From the NCBI RefSeq assembly GCF_002844555.1, contig NZ_PJNI01000012.1, forward strand, positions 1 through 64,000: a stretch of 64,000 nucleotides of DNA, read 5' to 3'. The notes beneath the pieces are model-generated. The model made no database searches and was not told the DNA's origin. It saw nothing but the letters and a program-made list of their open reading frames with translations. The stretch is from Brumimicrobium salinarum. GTDB lineage: Bacteria > Bacteroidota > Bacteroidia > Flavobacteriales_D > Crocinitomicaceae. A program made the position numbers and the translations under genes. Within the stretch, counting starts at the first letter, position 1; the number at the start of each line of letters is the position of its first letter. Positions 28,474 through 36,620 of the stretch are shown here, piece by piece.

Positions 28474-28481
28474 CAAAGTTA
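28474..28481 (-). promoter_or_regulatory. Putative -7 box TAACTTTG for metF
   Basis: Minus-strand TAACTTTG is an exact TAnnTTTG match 22 bases before the metF start codon, in the short gap between ispD and metF. No clear -33 element or methionine/SAM riboswitch is visible. Confidence 0.4.
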
Positions 28482-28511
28482 AGAATCACCTTTTAATAAA
28501 AGCTTAAAAGA

Positions 28512-29186
28512 TTATAAATCGTTTTTCTTTTTTAGAAGTGCATTTGCTATTTGTAAATCTGTAGGTGTAGTAATCTTAATATTCTCTTCATTTCCAGGTG
28601 AAAAATGAATTTGATATCCTAATTCTTCAACCAAACTAGCGTCATCTGTTATTTTAGGGGTATAAGGAAGATCGTAAGCTTTTCTTAAGATGTCGGCATG
28701 AAATACCTGAGGCGTTTGTACTTTCCAATATGCATCGCGGTCAATATGTTTATTCTCTTTTGCAGTTCCATATCTAAGCGAATCCTTAATCGGTAAAACG
28801 GGGATTGCCGTGAGGTTATGTATCGCACATTTCTTTGCGCTTTCTATGGTTTCAATACTCACCAAAGGTCGAACAGCATCATGAACAAAAATCAAAGCTC
28901 CATTTACCAATGCTAATGCTTTTTTTATAGAATGATACCTTTCCTTTCCACCTTCTACAACAAGGTGTTCAATACAAAAATCATACTCGTCACACAACTC
29001 TTCCCAATAAGGAATAAATGCTTTTGGGAGTGTGATTATAATTTGGCTATCGGGATTATAATTATAGAATTTCTTAATGGTATGCATAATGATTGGCTGA
29101 TCATGCAATAATAAAAATTGCTTTGGGATTTCCTCTCCCATTCTCTTCCCTATTCCTCCAGCTGTAATTATTACTGTTGATTTCAT
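28512..29186 (-). CDS. ispD: 2-C-methyl-D-erythritol 4-phosphate cytidylyltransferase IspD
   Basis: Third step of the MEP isoprenoid pathway: CTP plus methylerythritol phosphate gives CDP-ME. The 224 residues have the CTP-binding loop ITAGGIGKRMGEEIPKQFL, KERYHSIKKAL, FVHDAVRPLVS, a VQTPQVFHADIL segment, and a C-terminal ENIKITTPTDLQIANALL end. All catalytic motifs look intact. It lies between the queA terminator and metF on the minus strand. Confidence 0.96.
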   Translation of the reverse strand: MKSTVIITAGGIGKRMGEEIPKQFLLLHDQPIIMHTIKKFYNYNPDSQIIITLPKAFIPYWEELCDEYDFCIEHLVVEGGKERYHSIKKALALVNGALIFVHDAVRPLVSIETIESAKKCAIHNLTAIPVLPIKDSLRYGTAKENKHIDRDAYWKVQTPQVFHADILRKAYDLPYTPKITDDASLVEELGYQIHFSPGNEENIKITTPTDLQIANALLKKKNDL

Positions 29187-29203
29187 TGCACCTACTTTAA
29201 AGT

Positions 29204-29236
29204 AAAAAAGTCACTATTCAATAATGAACAGTGACT
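29204..29236 (-). terminator. Rho-independent terminator downstream of queA
   Basis: Read on the minus strand: a 12-bp stem AGTCACTGTTCA / TGAATAGTGACT (one mismatch) with a 4-base loop, followed by a T run (complement of 29204-29209). It separates queA from ispD. Confidence 0.75.
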
Positions 29237-29273
29237 TATATATGTTTTTCCAATTCTGATATTGGTAATTTAA

Positions 29274-30323
29274 TCAAATAATAAGCATCGCATCACCATA
29301 GGAAAAGAATCTATATTTTTCCTTGATTGCTTCCTTATACGCTTTCAACATCAATTCGTGTCCTAGAAACGCCGAAACCATCATCAATAAAGTAGAAGAT
29401 GGTGTATGAAAGTTGGTAATCATAGAATCGGCAATACTAAAATCATAAGGTGGGAAAATAAACTTATTGGTCCATCCTTCGTATGGTTTGAGCATTCCAT
29501 CAGTTGATACTGACGTTTCAATTGTACGCATTGAAGTTGTACCAACAGCACAAACTCTTTTCTTATTTCTCTTTGCTTTGTTTACTTTATCAGCAGCTTT
29601 GGCAGTTATAAATGCTTGTTCAGAATCCATTTTGTGCTTTGTGAGGTCCTCTACTTCAACCTCTCTAAATGTTCCAAGACCGACATGTAGGGTGATTTCT
29701 GCAAAATCGATACCTTTAAGCTCCAAACGCTTTAAAAGTTGTTTTGAAAAGTGCATGCCCGCCGTTGGTGCTGCAACCGCACCTTCTTCCTTTGCAAATA
29801 TCGTTTGATAACGCTCAGCATCATCTGGCTCGACTTCTCGATCGATATATTTTGGAAGTGGTGTTTCTCCTAACTCTTCGATTTTATCTTTAAATTCATC
29901 GTAAGAACCTTCAAATAAAAATCTTAACGTTCTCCCTCTAGAAGTTGTGTTATCAATAACCTCAGCTACTAAAGATTCATCTTCACCAAAATAAAGCTTA
30001 TTCCCAATTCTAATCTTTCTCGCTGGATCAACAAGAACATCCCAAAGTAAAGATTCACGATTTAATTCACGTAATAAAAAAACTTCAATCTTCGCACCGG
30101 TTTTTTCTTTATTCCCGTACAATCTAGCTGGAAAAACCTTGGTGTTATTCCTCACCATCACATCACCTTCATCAAAGTAATTTATGATATCTTTAAACTG
30201 TTCATGTTTAATCTCTCCAGTTTCACGGTTTACTACCATTAATCTGGATTCGTCCCTATTTTCCATAGGGTGTTTTGCGATGAGTTCTTCGGGTAATTCG
30301 AAATCGAACTCTGAAAGTTTCAT
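29274..30323 (-). CDS. queA: S-adenosylmethionine:tRNA ribosyltransferase-isomerase QueA
   Basis: Builds epoxyqueuosine on tRNA using the ribosyl part of SAM. I start at ATG 30323 ([19 protein letters not shown]), the conserved N-terminus; 12 upstream in-frame codons lack support and lie over the -7 box. Further motifs are [61 protein letters not shown] and [19 protein letters not shown]. The 349 residues are the full family length. A terminator follows the gene. Confidence 0.96.
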   Translation of the reverse strand: MKLSEFDFELPEELIAKHPMENRDESRLMVVNRETGEIKHEQFKDIINYFDEGDVMVRNNTKVFPARLYGNKEKTGAKIEVFLLRELNRESLLWDVLVDPARKIRIGNKLYFGEDESLVAEVIDNTTSRGRTLRFLFEGSYDEFKDKIEELGETPLPKYIDREVEPDDAERYQTIFAKEEGAVAAPTAGMHFSKQLLKRLELKGIDFAEITLHVGLGTFREVEVEDLTKHKMDSEQAFITAKAADKVNKAKRNKKRVCAVGTTSMRTIETSVSTDGMLKPYEGWTNKFIFPPYDFSIADSMITNFHTPSSTLLMMVSAFLGHELMLKAYKEAIKEKYRFFSYGDAMLII

Positions 30324-30649
30324 TTTATTCAAATCTGCGTCTTTTTTAAAGGGATACAAAGATAATAAATATATCTGTGAATTTCATCAAAGTAAGCGGT
30401 AAACATATTTAACGAAAGGAAAGTCCTGAGTTTATTGGATATTTCTAGGTTTTCAAAAACAGATGATTAAACAAACTAAAGTAAGTTGAATGCAAATTTT
30501 TTAATCGAATACAATACTAAAAAGCAAAAACGCAGATTTATACCCAGTAAAGTTTTTTCTTTAACCAATAGTCATAAAAACGAATTCATTCGCCATTAAG
30601 TTTATATTTCAATATTGATAAGTATATTTAACAATTAACTGAAGGGATT
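30324..30649. other. Non-coding interval between DUF389 gene and queA
   Basis: About 326 AT-rich bases with no plausible gene. The only recognisable signal is a minus-strand TATCTTTG at 30357-30364, an exact -7 box match 33 bases upstream of queA. I see no RNA structure or repeat in the rest. Confidence 0.6.
30357..30364 (-). promoter_or_regulatory. Putative -7 box TATCTTTG for queA
   Basis: Minus-strand TATCTTTG fits TAnnTTTG exactly and lies 33 bases before the chosen queA start. A TTG lies 23 bases further upstream, longer than the usual 19-21 base spacing. Confidence 0.45.
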
Positions 30650-32554
30650 TTACCGTTTAATTCGAACAGCAGCTTTTATAATCACTTCCTGACCTACAAT
30701 TTCTTCAATCTTATCTTTTACAAGATCAATATCAGTGTTTTCGATTTCATTGTCCACAAGCACATCCAAAGAAATCACCATTGGTTTTGTTTCTTCCAAA
30801 ACAACGTTTTCCAATTTCATATTGTTAATTTCGGTGGTGTTCAAAGAGCGTATAATATTATTTTCTTGAACAACCTTAAAGAAACCATAGCCAAGTGGAA
30901 TACTGATTGAAAAAACAACAATTAAAGAAATCAAAAGCCCTTTCTTAGCTAACCTGAATGGACTATATCCTGTCATTAAAAATGTAAAAGATGCTGCTAA
31001 TATCATTCCTGTCAAGTTGGTAATCAATAGCAAAAAAGCACCAAAAAACACCTCAAAATTTAGCCAAGCCAATCCAATTCCCGAGACTGCTAATGGAGGC
31101 ACAAGCGCAACCGCAATAGCTACCCCAGCCAAAGTTTTAGCAATTTCCTCTTTAGAAAAAGCATACGCTCCTGCGGCTCCAGAAACAACAGCAATTCCTA
31201 AATCAATGATGTTCGGTTTTATTCGAGAGGTAATCTCGGGATTTATCTGTGTAATAGGTGTTATTATAGTAAAAATTATTGCAAACAAATACCCTACACC
31301 AACCCCTACAAGAATGGTAATAAAGCTGTTTTTTATTAACCTTTGGTCTTGTCGCAAAACCCCCATCGACAATGAAATAATTGGAGACATCAGCGGGGCC
31401 AAAATCATCGCTCCTATTATGACAGGTGAAGAATTCGCAAAGACCCCAAGAGTTGCTAAAATAACAGATAGCATCATTAAAACAACGTAGTTCTGACTCG
31501 GTCGTGCATTCTCTCTCAACTGTTTAAACAAGCCTTTGTATTCATCTGATGAGGCATGGGTGATAAAAGGTAAATTTTTACGCACCATTTCTTTCCTAGA
31601 CTCTCCACGAGGTAGATTTTTTGTATGAAAGGCTTTTGAACTACTCGCATCCTTTGACTCTGCCTCATAAGTGATAGATTCACTCGGAATTTGTTTAAGG
31701 TTTCCAACAAATTTAAAATTCAACTCCTTAGTTTCTACCCATCTGCCATCAATATCACACTTAAAAGACTGTGTAGAAGTAATTGATACATTTTCAGTTT
31801 TTAAATGACTTAAAAAATCAAATTTCTTATTCGTTTGTCCCGATCCTAAAAGCAATTTCACCAAATAAGCACGTATAAGCTGTAAAACACTTCTAGGCGC
31901 AAAAATAAATGTATGAAAAAGACGCTCACTCGAAAGTTTGGTGGAAGTAAAAACACGGGACACAACTGAATTGTGAGCATATTGAACAATTAAGACATCT
32001 GTTGCTGCTGTATCAATTGCATTTTTATCTTCAGCTTTTATGGTTAATGGAAAAGCTTTAATATTGACTAATCTTTTTAAATATCTAAAAAAGCGATACA
32101 GTTTATGAAAAAAGTTTTTCTTGTTAGATTTTTTAGTTAAGAATGTGACAATTTCACCGATCACCACATGATTCAATACGATTTCATCATTACACGCTAA
32201 CAGACCAGTATCCACACGTCTTTTGCTGTTCAGCAAATCCTCTAGAGCTGTTTGTGTATCTTTGGGAACCTGATATCCGGATCGAGTTTCTGCAGCATCT
32301 GGATGAGGCAAAAAACCAACTGCACATTCTTTTTCCGAAAGTAGTGGCAAGACTTGTTTAACCTGTTGATCCTTTAGATATAAAAAAACACGAGTTTTAT
32401 CTTCGATCTCTGCTAAAGCAGCATCGGTATAATCTAAAACAAGATCGACCTGTTCTTTAATAAACACTTTTGTCTTTTCACTCTCTTGGTCAAGAACACC
32501 AACATCTGCGAGTAAAATTGTCTTAGGAATTTCTTCTAATATTGAGTTTTTCAT
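30650..32554 (-). CDS. Degenerate diacylglycerol-kinase-like domain fused to DUF389 membrane domain
   Basis: A 634-residue protein in two halves. Residues ~1-290 look like a lipid kinase of the YegS/DAGK type. VGFLPHPDAAETRSGYQVP aligns with the LPxGTxNdfA segment, RRVDTGLLACNDEIVLNHV with the VDxGxVNxxxFxNxxxxG segment, and FIFAPRSVLQLIRAYL ... CDIDGRW with the C-terminal lobe and its qxDGE. The catalytic GGDGT expected near residues 57-66 is missing (YLKDQQV there), so kinase activity is doubtful. Residues ~340-590 are DUF389, with LRENARPSQNYVVLM followed by about six transmembrane helices (SSPVIIGAMILAPLMSPI, GAAGAYAFSKEE, VALVPPLAVSGIGLA). It is adjacent to truB (stop of truB abuts its start). 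The role is unknown. Confidence 0.85.
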   Translation of the reverse strand: MKNSILEEIPKTILLADVGVLDQESEKTKVFIKEQVDLVLDYTDAALAEIEDKTRVFLYLKDQQVKQVLPLLSEKECAVGFLPHPDAAETRSGYQVPKDTQTALEDLLNSKRRVDTGLLACNDEIVLNHVVIGEIVTFLTKKSNKKNFFHKLYRFFRYLKRLVNIKAFPLTIKAEDKNAIDTAATDVLIVQYAHNSVVSRVFTSTKLSSERLFHTFIFAPRSVLQLIRAYLVKLLLGSGQTNKKFDFLSHLKTENVSITSTQSFKCDIDGRWVETKELNFKFVGNLKQIPSESITYEAESKDASSSKAFHTKNLPRGESRKEMVRKNLPFITHASSDEYKGLFKQLRENARPSQNYVVLMMLSVILATLGVFANSSPVIIGAMILAPLMSPIISLSMGVLRQDQRLIKNSFITILVGVGVGYLFAIIFTIITPITQINPEITSRIKPNIIDLGIAVVSGAAGAYAFSKEEIAKTLAGVAIAVALVPPLAVSGIGLAWLNFEVFFGAFLLLITNLTGMILAASFTFLMTGYSPFRLAKKGLLISLIVVFSISIPLGYGFFKVVQENNIIRSLNTTEINNMKLENVVLEETKPMVISLDVLVDNEIENTDIDLVKDKIEEIVGQEVIIKAAVRIKR

Positions 32555-33268
32555 TTACGGTATTTCAGTAACTTCAAATCGATCAATAATCTCCAACCAT
32601 TCATCTACTGACTTAGCTTCCTGAATGTCAAACTCTCCTGATTTGGTTCTTCTTAGTTTTATCAAGGTCGCCCCAGTATTTAGTGCTTTACCAAAATCAT
32701 GTGCAATAGAACGAATATAAGTTCCCTTCGAGCAAGAAATTTTAAAATCTACCTCTGGAAATCGAACTGCTTCTATACTAAATGAATGAATAGTTATGGA
32801 GTTTGGCTTCATTGTAAGATCGATTCCTTTCCGAGCAGATTCATAGGCACGTTTTCCGTTAACCTTTTTAGCTGAAAAAACGGGTGGTACTTGCTGCTGT
32901 TCACCAATAAAAGTTCGGGCAACCTCCCCCAACATTTCTTCAGTAACATGCGTTGTATCAAAGCTTTGATCAAAATCTGTTTCTAAATCAAAACTTGGTG
33001 TTGTTTTTCCTAATAAAAAAGTCCCTGTGTAGGTTTTGTCTTCAGAGGTCAATGTCTGACTTATCTTTGTGCTTTTTCCTGTACATATTAACAAAAGTCC
33101 AGTTGCAAGTGGATCTAAAGTACCAGCGTGCCCAACCTTAAAACGTTTTATTCCATATTTTTTACTGAGGCGCCATCGTAATTTGTTCACTACATCAAAT
33201 GATGTCCAATCAAGGGGTTTATCAACCAGAAGCACCTCACCCTTTCTAAAATCGTAATTACTCTTCAT
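32555..33268 (-). CDS. truB: tRNA pseudouridine-55 synthase TruB
   Basis: Modifies U55 in the T-loop of tRNAs. The 237 residues have VDKPLDWTSFDVVNKLR, the catalytic Asp in KVGHAGTLDPLATGLLLICTGK, KTYTGTFLLG, QVPPVFSAKKVNGKRAYESARKG and the SCSKGTYIRSIAHDFG region. It lacks a PUA-sized C-terminal extension, as in many Bacteroidota. It overlaps the DUF3098 gene by 11 bases and directly abuts the DUF389 fusion gene, so all are likely in one operon with ftsX. Confidence 0.95.
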   Translation of the reverse strand: MKSNYDFRKGEVLLVDKPLDWTSFDVVNKLRWRLSKKYGIKRFKVGHAGTLDPLATGLLLICTGKSTKISQTLTSEDKTYTGTFLLGKTTPSFDLETDFDQSFDTTHVTEEMLGEVARTFIGEQQQVPPVFSAKKVNGKRAYESARKGIDLTMKPNSITIHSFSIEAVRFPEVDFKISCSKGTYIRSIAHDFGKALNTGATLIKLRRTKSGEFDIQEAKSVDEWLEIIDRFEVTEIP

Positions 33269-33566
33269 TATTTTCGGAAGTCATTGTCCCTTTATCGACT
33301 AGTTGATCCTTCTTTTTTAAACCTTGCGGTTTCTTCATTATACTGTAAATAATTACTCCATAACCTATTAAAATAAGAATTGGAGCTACAGTTAAACGAA
33401 TAGGAGAAAACAATTCATCAGGATTAAATTCATCAAGTGATTCTGCGGCACCTCCAATCATTAAAAGGAATCCAACAACAATTAAAACTACACCTATAAT
33501 TAAAAAGGTATAATTTGATTTATTGAAGAGGAAACTTTTTGCACTATTTTTATCTTTCATAATCAA
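33258..33566 (-). CDS. DUF3098 small membrane protein
   Basis: About 100 residues with two transmembrane helices: YTFLIIGVVLIVVGFLLMIGG and IRLTVAPILILIGYGVIIYS, with FNPDELFSPIRLTVAP between them, the DUF3098 pattern. The start could be the first or the second Met (two codons apart). In many Bacteroidota it follows ftsX, as here (six bases). It overlaps truB directly; uppP, often found between them, is absent. Function unknown, possibly tied to FtsX or cell division. Confidence 0.85.
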   Translation of the reverse strand: MIMKDKNSAKSFLFNKSNYTFLIIGVVLIVVGFLLMIGGAAESLDEFNPDELFSPIRLTVAPILILIGYGVIIYSIMKKPQGLKKKDQLVDKGTMTSENNEE

Positions 33567-33572
33567 TGTGTT

Positions 33573-34463
33573 CTAGTATAAATTATCAAGTCTTTTTCTT
33601 AAGTATTTATTGAGTGCAAACCATGTAGACAGTAAACTGATGAGTACGCCAATCAATATAAGTGCACCAAACAAAATTAAAAAGGTTTCTAAATTGTAAG
33701 TTGATATAATAATATCCATATATCTTTTTAATGCAAAAAACACGGCCAAGAGCAACGCTACACCAATAATTGCAGATAACAAGCCCTGAATTATAGAGTT
33801 AATTAAAAATGGACGGCGAATAAATCCTGATTTGGCACCAACTAATTGCATGGTTTTAATGGTAAAGCGTTTAGAGTATAATGCTAGTCGAATGGTATTA
33901 TTAATCATCGCAAAAGCAATAATCGTCAACAACACCCCAATTGCTATAAATAAGTATATCCATTGTAAAAAGCCCAAGTTTACTTGAGCAATTCTATTTT
34001 CATCATAATTAACCTCCGCAACCTGCTCAGGATAGGCTGCTAAAATATCATGTTTAACCTTGGCAAGCCCTTCCTTATTTACAATTTCACTAACGGGATG
34101 AAAAGAAATTGAAGGTGGAAATGGACTTCTATCCCCAAAGATAGCTTTAATCTCATCAGCTTCTTGATCGTTAGATTGAAAAACCTCAAGTGCTCTTTCA
34201 GGCGAAACAAACCAAACAGATTTAATTTCATCCCAGGATTTTAACTCTTGTTCAATGAGCTTAATATCAGAATCATTTAATTCTGGATTAAAAAACAAAT
34301 CAACCTCAATATTTTCTTTTGCTGAATTTTGTGTGTGTTCAAGACCAAAATAAGCGCCCAGAACCAAACCAATCATAAAAAGCACGAGTGATATACCTAC
34401 AACCACTGATAGATAACCAGATTGGAGTCCTCTTTTACTATATTTTTCTATTTCTTTGGCCAT
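33573..34463 (-). CDS. ftsX: Cell-division protein FtsX (FtsEX permease)
   Basis: A 296-residue four-TM permease. TM1 is near residues 18-40 (YLSVVVGISLVLFMIGLVLGAYFGL). A ~110-residue periplasmic domain follows (SWDEIKSVWFVSPERALEVF, FPPSISFHP), and three C-terminal helices flank the FtsX core (MINNTIRLALYSKRFTIKTMQLVGAKSGFIRRPFL). FtsEX controls peptidoglycan hydrolases at the septum. FtsE is not in the window. First gene of the run ftsX - DUF3098 - truB - DUF389 fusion. Confidence 0.93.
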   Translation of the reverse strand: MAKEIEKYSKRGLQSGYLSVVVGISLVLFMIGLVLGAYFGLEHTQNSAKENIEVDLFFNPELNDSDIKLIEQELKSWDEIKSVWFVSPERALEVFQSNDQEADEIKAIFGDRSPFPPSISFHPVSEIVNKEGLAKVKHDILAAYPEQVAEVNYDENRIAQVNLGFLQWIYLFIAIGVLLTIIAFAMINNTIRLALYSKRFTIKTMQLVGAKSGFIRRPFLINSIIQGLLSAIIGVALLLAVFFALKRYMDIIISTYNLETFLILFGALILIGVLISLLSTWFALNKYLRKRLDNLY

Positions 34464-34838
34464 ACAGAAGACGAATTTAGTAAGAATTTTTTAATAACTC
34501 GTCTTAGCGATACTCAAGATAATTCGGATTATTCAACAAACCAACAACTAAAAACACATAACAATCTGTTTTAAAAGGTATTAACTGATTTATCAACCTA
34601 TAACACCAATGAAATTCTGAACATGACTTTTCTAAAAATACGATTGATGAATAATGATTTTGTGATAATAAAAAAACACGTTTTGTTTTAAAAGTACCGT
34701 TGACCGCTTACATCAATAAAGCTAAGGCGTTGCAACACAATAAAAAACCCAAAACAGATATTGAAATATTAAACAAAAATAAATACCGTGGTAATTAAAT
34801 TATTTATATATTTGTCTAAATTTTAAAAAAAGAGAGAA
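34464..34838. other. Non-coding interval between divergent ftsX and YceI-like gene
   Basis: About 375 AT-rich bases with no credible reading frame. A TATATTTG box at 34807-34814 fits a promoter for the YceI-like gene. A weak TAAATTCG lies just upstream of ftsX on the minus strand. I see no hairpin or repeat that stands out. Confidence 0.6.
34807..34814 (+). promoter_or_regulatory. Putative -7 box TATATTTG for the YceI-like gene
   Basis: An exact TAnnTTTG match 25 bases upstream of the start codon. The stretch AAAGAGAGAA just before that ATG is one of the few purine-rich, RBS-like leaders in the window. Confidence 0.5.
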
Positions 34839-35480
34839 ATGAAAAAATTAATTTACGGAGTATTTGCATTTGCTGCTATGGGTTTAACCGCATGTGGAGC
34901 AAATGATCAAGAAGAGGTAACAAATGAAACGAAAACTGAAGACACAAAAGAAGAAGTTGTTGCTGAAACTTACAATTTAAATAGTGAAGAAAGCGTTCTT
35001 AACTGGGAAGGTTCTTGGACAGGTGGTAAAAATGATGGAAAAACACACTACGGAATTGTTTCTATCTCTGAAGGATCTGTTACAAAAGAAGGAGATAACT
35101 ACAAAGGGTCTTTTACAGTAGATATGAACACAATTGAAGTTCAAGACATTGATGAAGCGAGTGGAAAACCAAAGCTTGAAAAACATTTGAACAGCGAAGA
35201 TTTTTTCAATACTTCTGAATATGGTACAGTAAACGTAACGTTAAATGAGATAGTAGACAACAAAGCATCTATTACAATTGACTACCATGGTGTAGAAATG
35301 AATGAAACATTCCCAGTAGAGGTGAATACTTCTGGGGATAACATGTCAATCTCTGGGGAGTTTGGTGTTGACTTCGAAAAAGCAAACATGAGTGGAATGC
35401 AAGTTAACCCAGAAAAACCAGAAGATGGAAAGGTTTCTTCTATGATTAACTTTGAACTTGAAGCTGAATTATCGAAATAA
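34839..35480 (+). CDS. YceI-family lipoprotein
   Basis: A 213-residue protein with a lipoprotein signal peptide (lipobox MGLTACG, Cys19) and an acidic linker (EEVTNETKTEDTKEEVV). A YceI-like lipocalin-type beta barrel follows, with LNSEESVLNWEGSWTGGKN, GSFTVDMNTIEVQDID, LEKHLNSEDFFNTSEYGTV and ISGEFGVDFEKANM. YceI proteins bind isoprenoid-like amphiphiles in the periplasm or membrane. Here the lipobox implies envelope anchoring. It has its own -7 box and terminator, so it is probably a single-gene unit. Confidence 0.9.
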   Translation: MKKLIYGVFAFAAMGLTACGANDQEEVTNETKTEDTKEEVVAETYNLNSEESVLNWEGSWTGGKNDGKTHYGIVSISEGSVTKEGDNYKGSFTVDMNTIEVQDIDEASGKPKLEKHLNSEDFFNTSEYGTVNVTLNEIVDNKASITIDYHGVEMNETFPVEVNTSGDNMSISGEFGVDFEKANMSGMQVNPEKPEDGKVSSMINFELEAELSK

Positions 35481-35504
35481 TTCATTTTAAAAAGATTATA
35501 TTGC

Positions 35505-35541
35505 AAGGACGATATCTGTTTTTAGATGTCGTCCTTTTTTT
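35505..35541 (+). terminator. Rho-independent terminator after the YceI-like gene
   Basis: A 13-bp stem, AAGGACGATATCT (35505-35517) with AGATGTCGTCCTT (35524-35536), with one G-U type pair, a 6-base loop and a T7 tract (35535-35541). The HAD gene starts only 6 bases after the T tract. Confidence 0.85.
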
Positions 35542-35546
35542 ATATC

Positions 35547-36173
35547 ATGGAAACAAAGAATATCATATTAGATCTTGGAGGTGTAATCCTTAACATCGAT
35601 TACAACAAAACGATTGAAGCCTTTAAAAAACTCGGAATTAAAAACTTTCAAGAACTATACACACAAGCTCAACAAAGTGAAGTTTTTGATGCATTTGAGA
35701 AAGGCTTAATTTCAGCAGATGAATTCTTAGACTTTCTTAAAAACATCCTACCTTCAACTGTTGAAAGAAATCAGATTATCGATGCTTGGAATATGATGCT
35801 GTTGGATCTTCCGAAAGAACGCCTTACTTTTCTCACTACATTAAAGCAGAACTATAATCTTGTTCTATTAAGTAACACTAATACAATCCATTTAGACCAT
35901 TTCGCAAAAGAATTAAAAGCTAAACATCAGATAGATTCATTGGATTCTTTTTTTAAAAAGACTTATTTTAGTTGCAACATGGGGATGCGAAAACCTGATC
36001 AAGAAATATTTAAAGAAGTATGTAAAGACTCTAACTTTAATCCTTCAGAAACGATTTTCATTGATGATTCTATTCAACATGTGGAAGGAGCAAAAGAAGC
36101 AGGCATAAAAGCCCACCACCTCAACACAGAAGATCTTGATATTATTCAGTTATTAAACTCGCTCTTGGCATAA
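35547..36173 (+). CDS. HAD superfamily hydrolase (subfamily IA)
   Basis: A 208-residue phosphatase-like protein. I choose ATG 35547 (METKNIILDLGGVILNIDY); the seven in-frame codons upstream come from the terminator. Motif I is LDLGGVILN. Note that the usual DxDGT/DxGGV is LDLGGV, so the nucleophile Asp is present. Motif II is LLSNTNTIH, motif III MRKPDQEIF, motif IV FIDDSIQHVEGA. A helical cap follows motif I. Substrate unknown. Its 3' end overlaps the convergent methylmalonyl-CoA epimerase gene by 21 bases. Expression must come from read-through or a promoter inside the upstream gene, since no promoter fits in the gap. Confidence 0.9.
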   Translation: METKNIILDLGGVILNIDYNKTIEAFKKLGIKNFQELYTQAQQSEVFDAFEKGLISADEFLDFLKNILPSTVERNQIIDAWNMMLLDLPKERLTFLTTLKQNYNLVLLSNTNTIHLDHFAKELKAKHQIDSLDSFFKKTYFSCNMGMRKPDQEIFKEVCKDSNFNPSETIFIDDSIQHVEGAKEAGIKAHHLNTEDLDIIQLLNSLLA

Positions 36174-36554
36174 CTCAACCAAGGTGCCTTCAGTTGATTT
36201 AGGATGAAGAAAAGCAATTAACTTATTATCCGCACCATTTTTGGGAGATTGTTGAATAAGAGCAAAGCCCAAATCTTTTAATCGTTTAATCTCTATTTCA
36301 ATATCAGAAACATCATAAGCTATATGGTGCATTCCCACTCCTCTTTTTTCAATGAATTTTGCTATTGGACTATTAGGATTTGTGGCTTCAAGTAATTCAA
36401 TTTTGCTATCACCAACTTTAAAAAAAGCTGTTTTTACACCTTCAGAGGCAACCTCCTCTACTTTATAACATTTAGAGTTGAGCAACTTTTCATACGTTTG
36501 GATTGCCTCATCCATGTTACGAACCGCTATTCCGATATGTTCAATTTTATTCAT
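36153..36554 (-). CDS. mce: Methylmalonyl-CoA epimerase
   Basis: Interconverts (S)- and (R)-methylmalonyl-CoA, linking propionate and succinate metabolism. The 133 residues form a VOC/glyoxalase fold with metal ligands in IEHIGIAVRNMDEA, SKIELLEAT, VGMHHIAYDVSDIE and a C-terminal GTLVELCQ. Length and motifs match the family. The 3' end overlaps the HAD gene on the other strand. Other genes of methylmalonyl metabolism are not in the window. Confidence 0.93.
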   Translation of the reverse strand: MNKIEHIGIAVRNMDEAIQTYEKLLNSKCYKVEEVASEGVKTAFFKVGDSKIELLEATNPNSPIAKFIEKRGVGMHHIAYDVSDIEIEIKRLKDLGFALIQQSPKNGADNKLIAFLHPKSTEGTLVELCQERV

Positions 36555-36562
36555 CCTTTATT

Positions 36563-36595
36563 AAAAAAAAATCCTGCTCAATAAATGAACAGGAT
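36563..36595 (-). terminator. Rho-independent terminator downstream of the secreted protein gene
   Basis: On the minus strand: a 10-bp stem ATCCTGTTCA / TGAGCAGGAT (one G-U pair), a 5-base loop, then a run of T (complement of the A run 36563-36571). It follows the gene at 36621 and lies just upstream of the epimerase gene. Confidence 0.8.
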
Positions 36596-36620
36596 ACATA
36601 TTTATACATTAAGAAGAGTA

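Noticed and set aside
31017-31490. 157-residue plus-strand frame
   Set aside because: Antisense to the DUF389 membrane region; no motif, and hydrophilic composition typical of a shadow frame.
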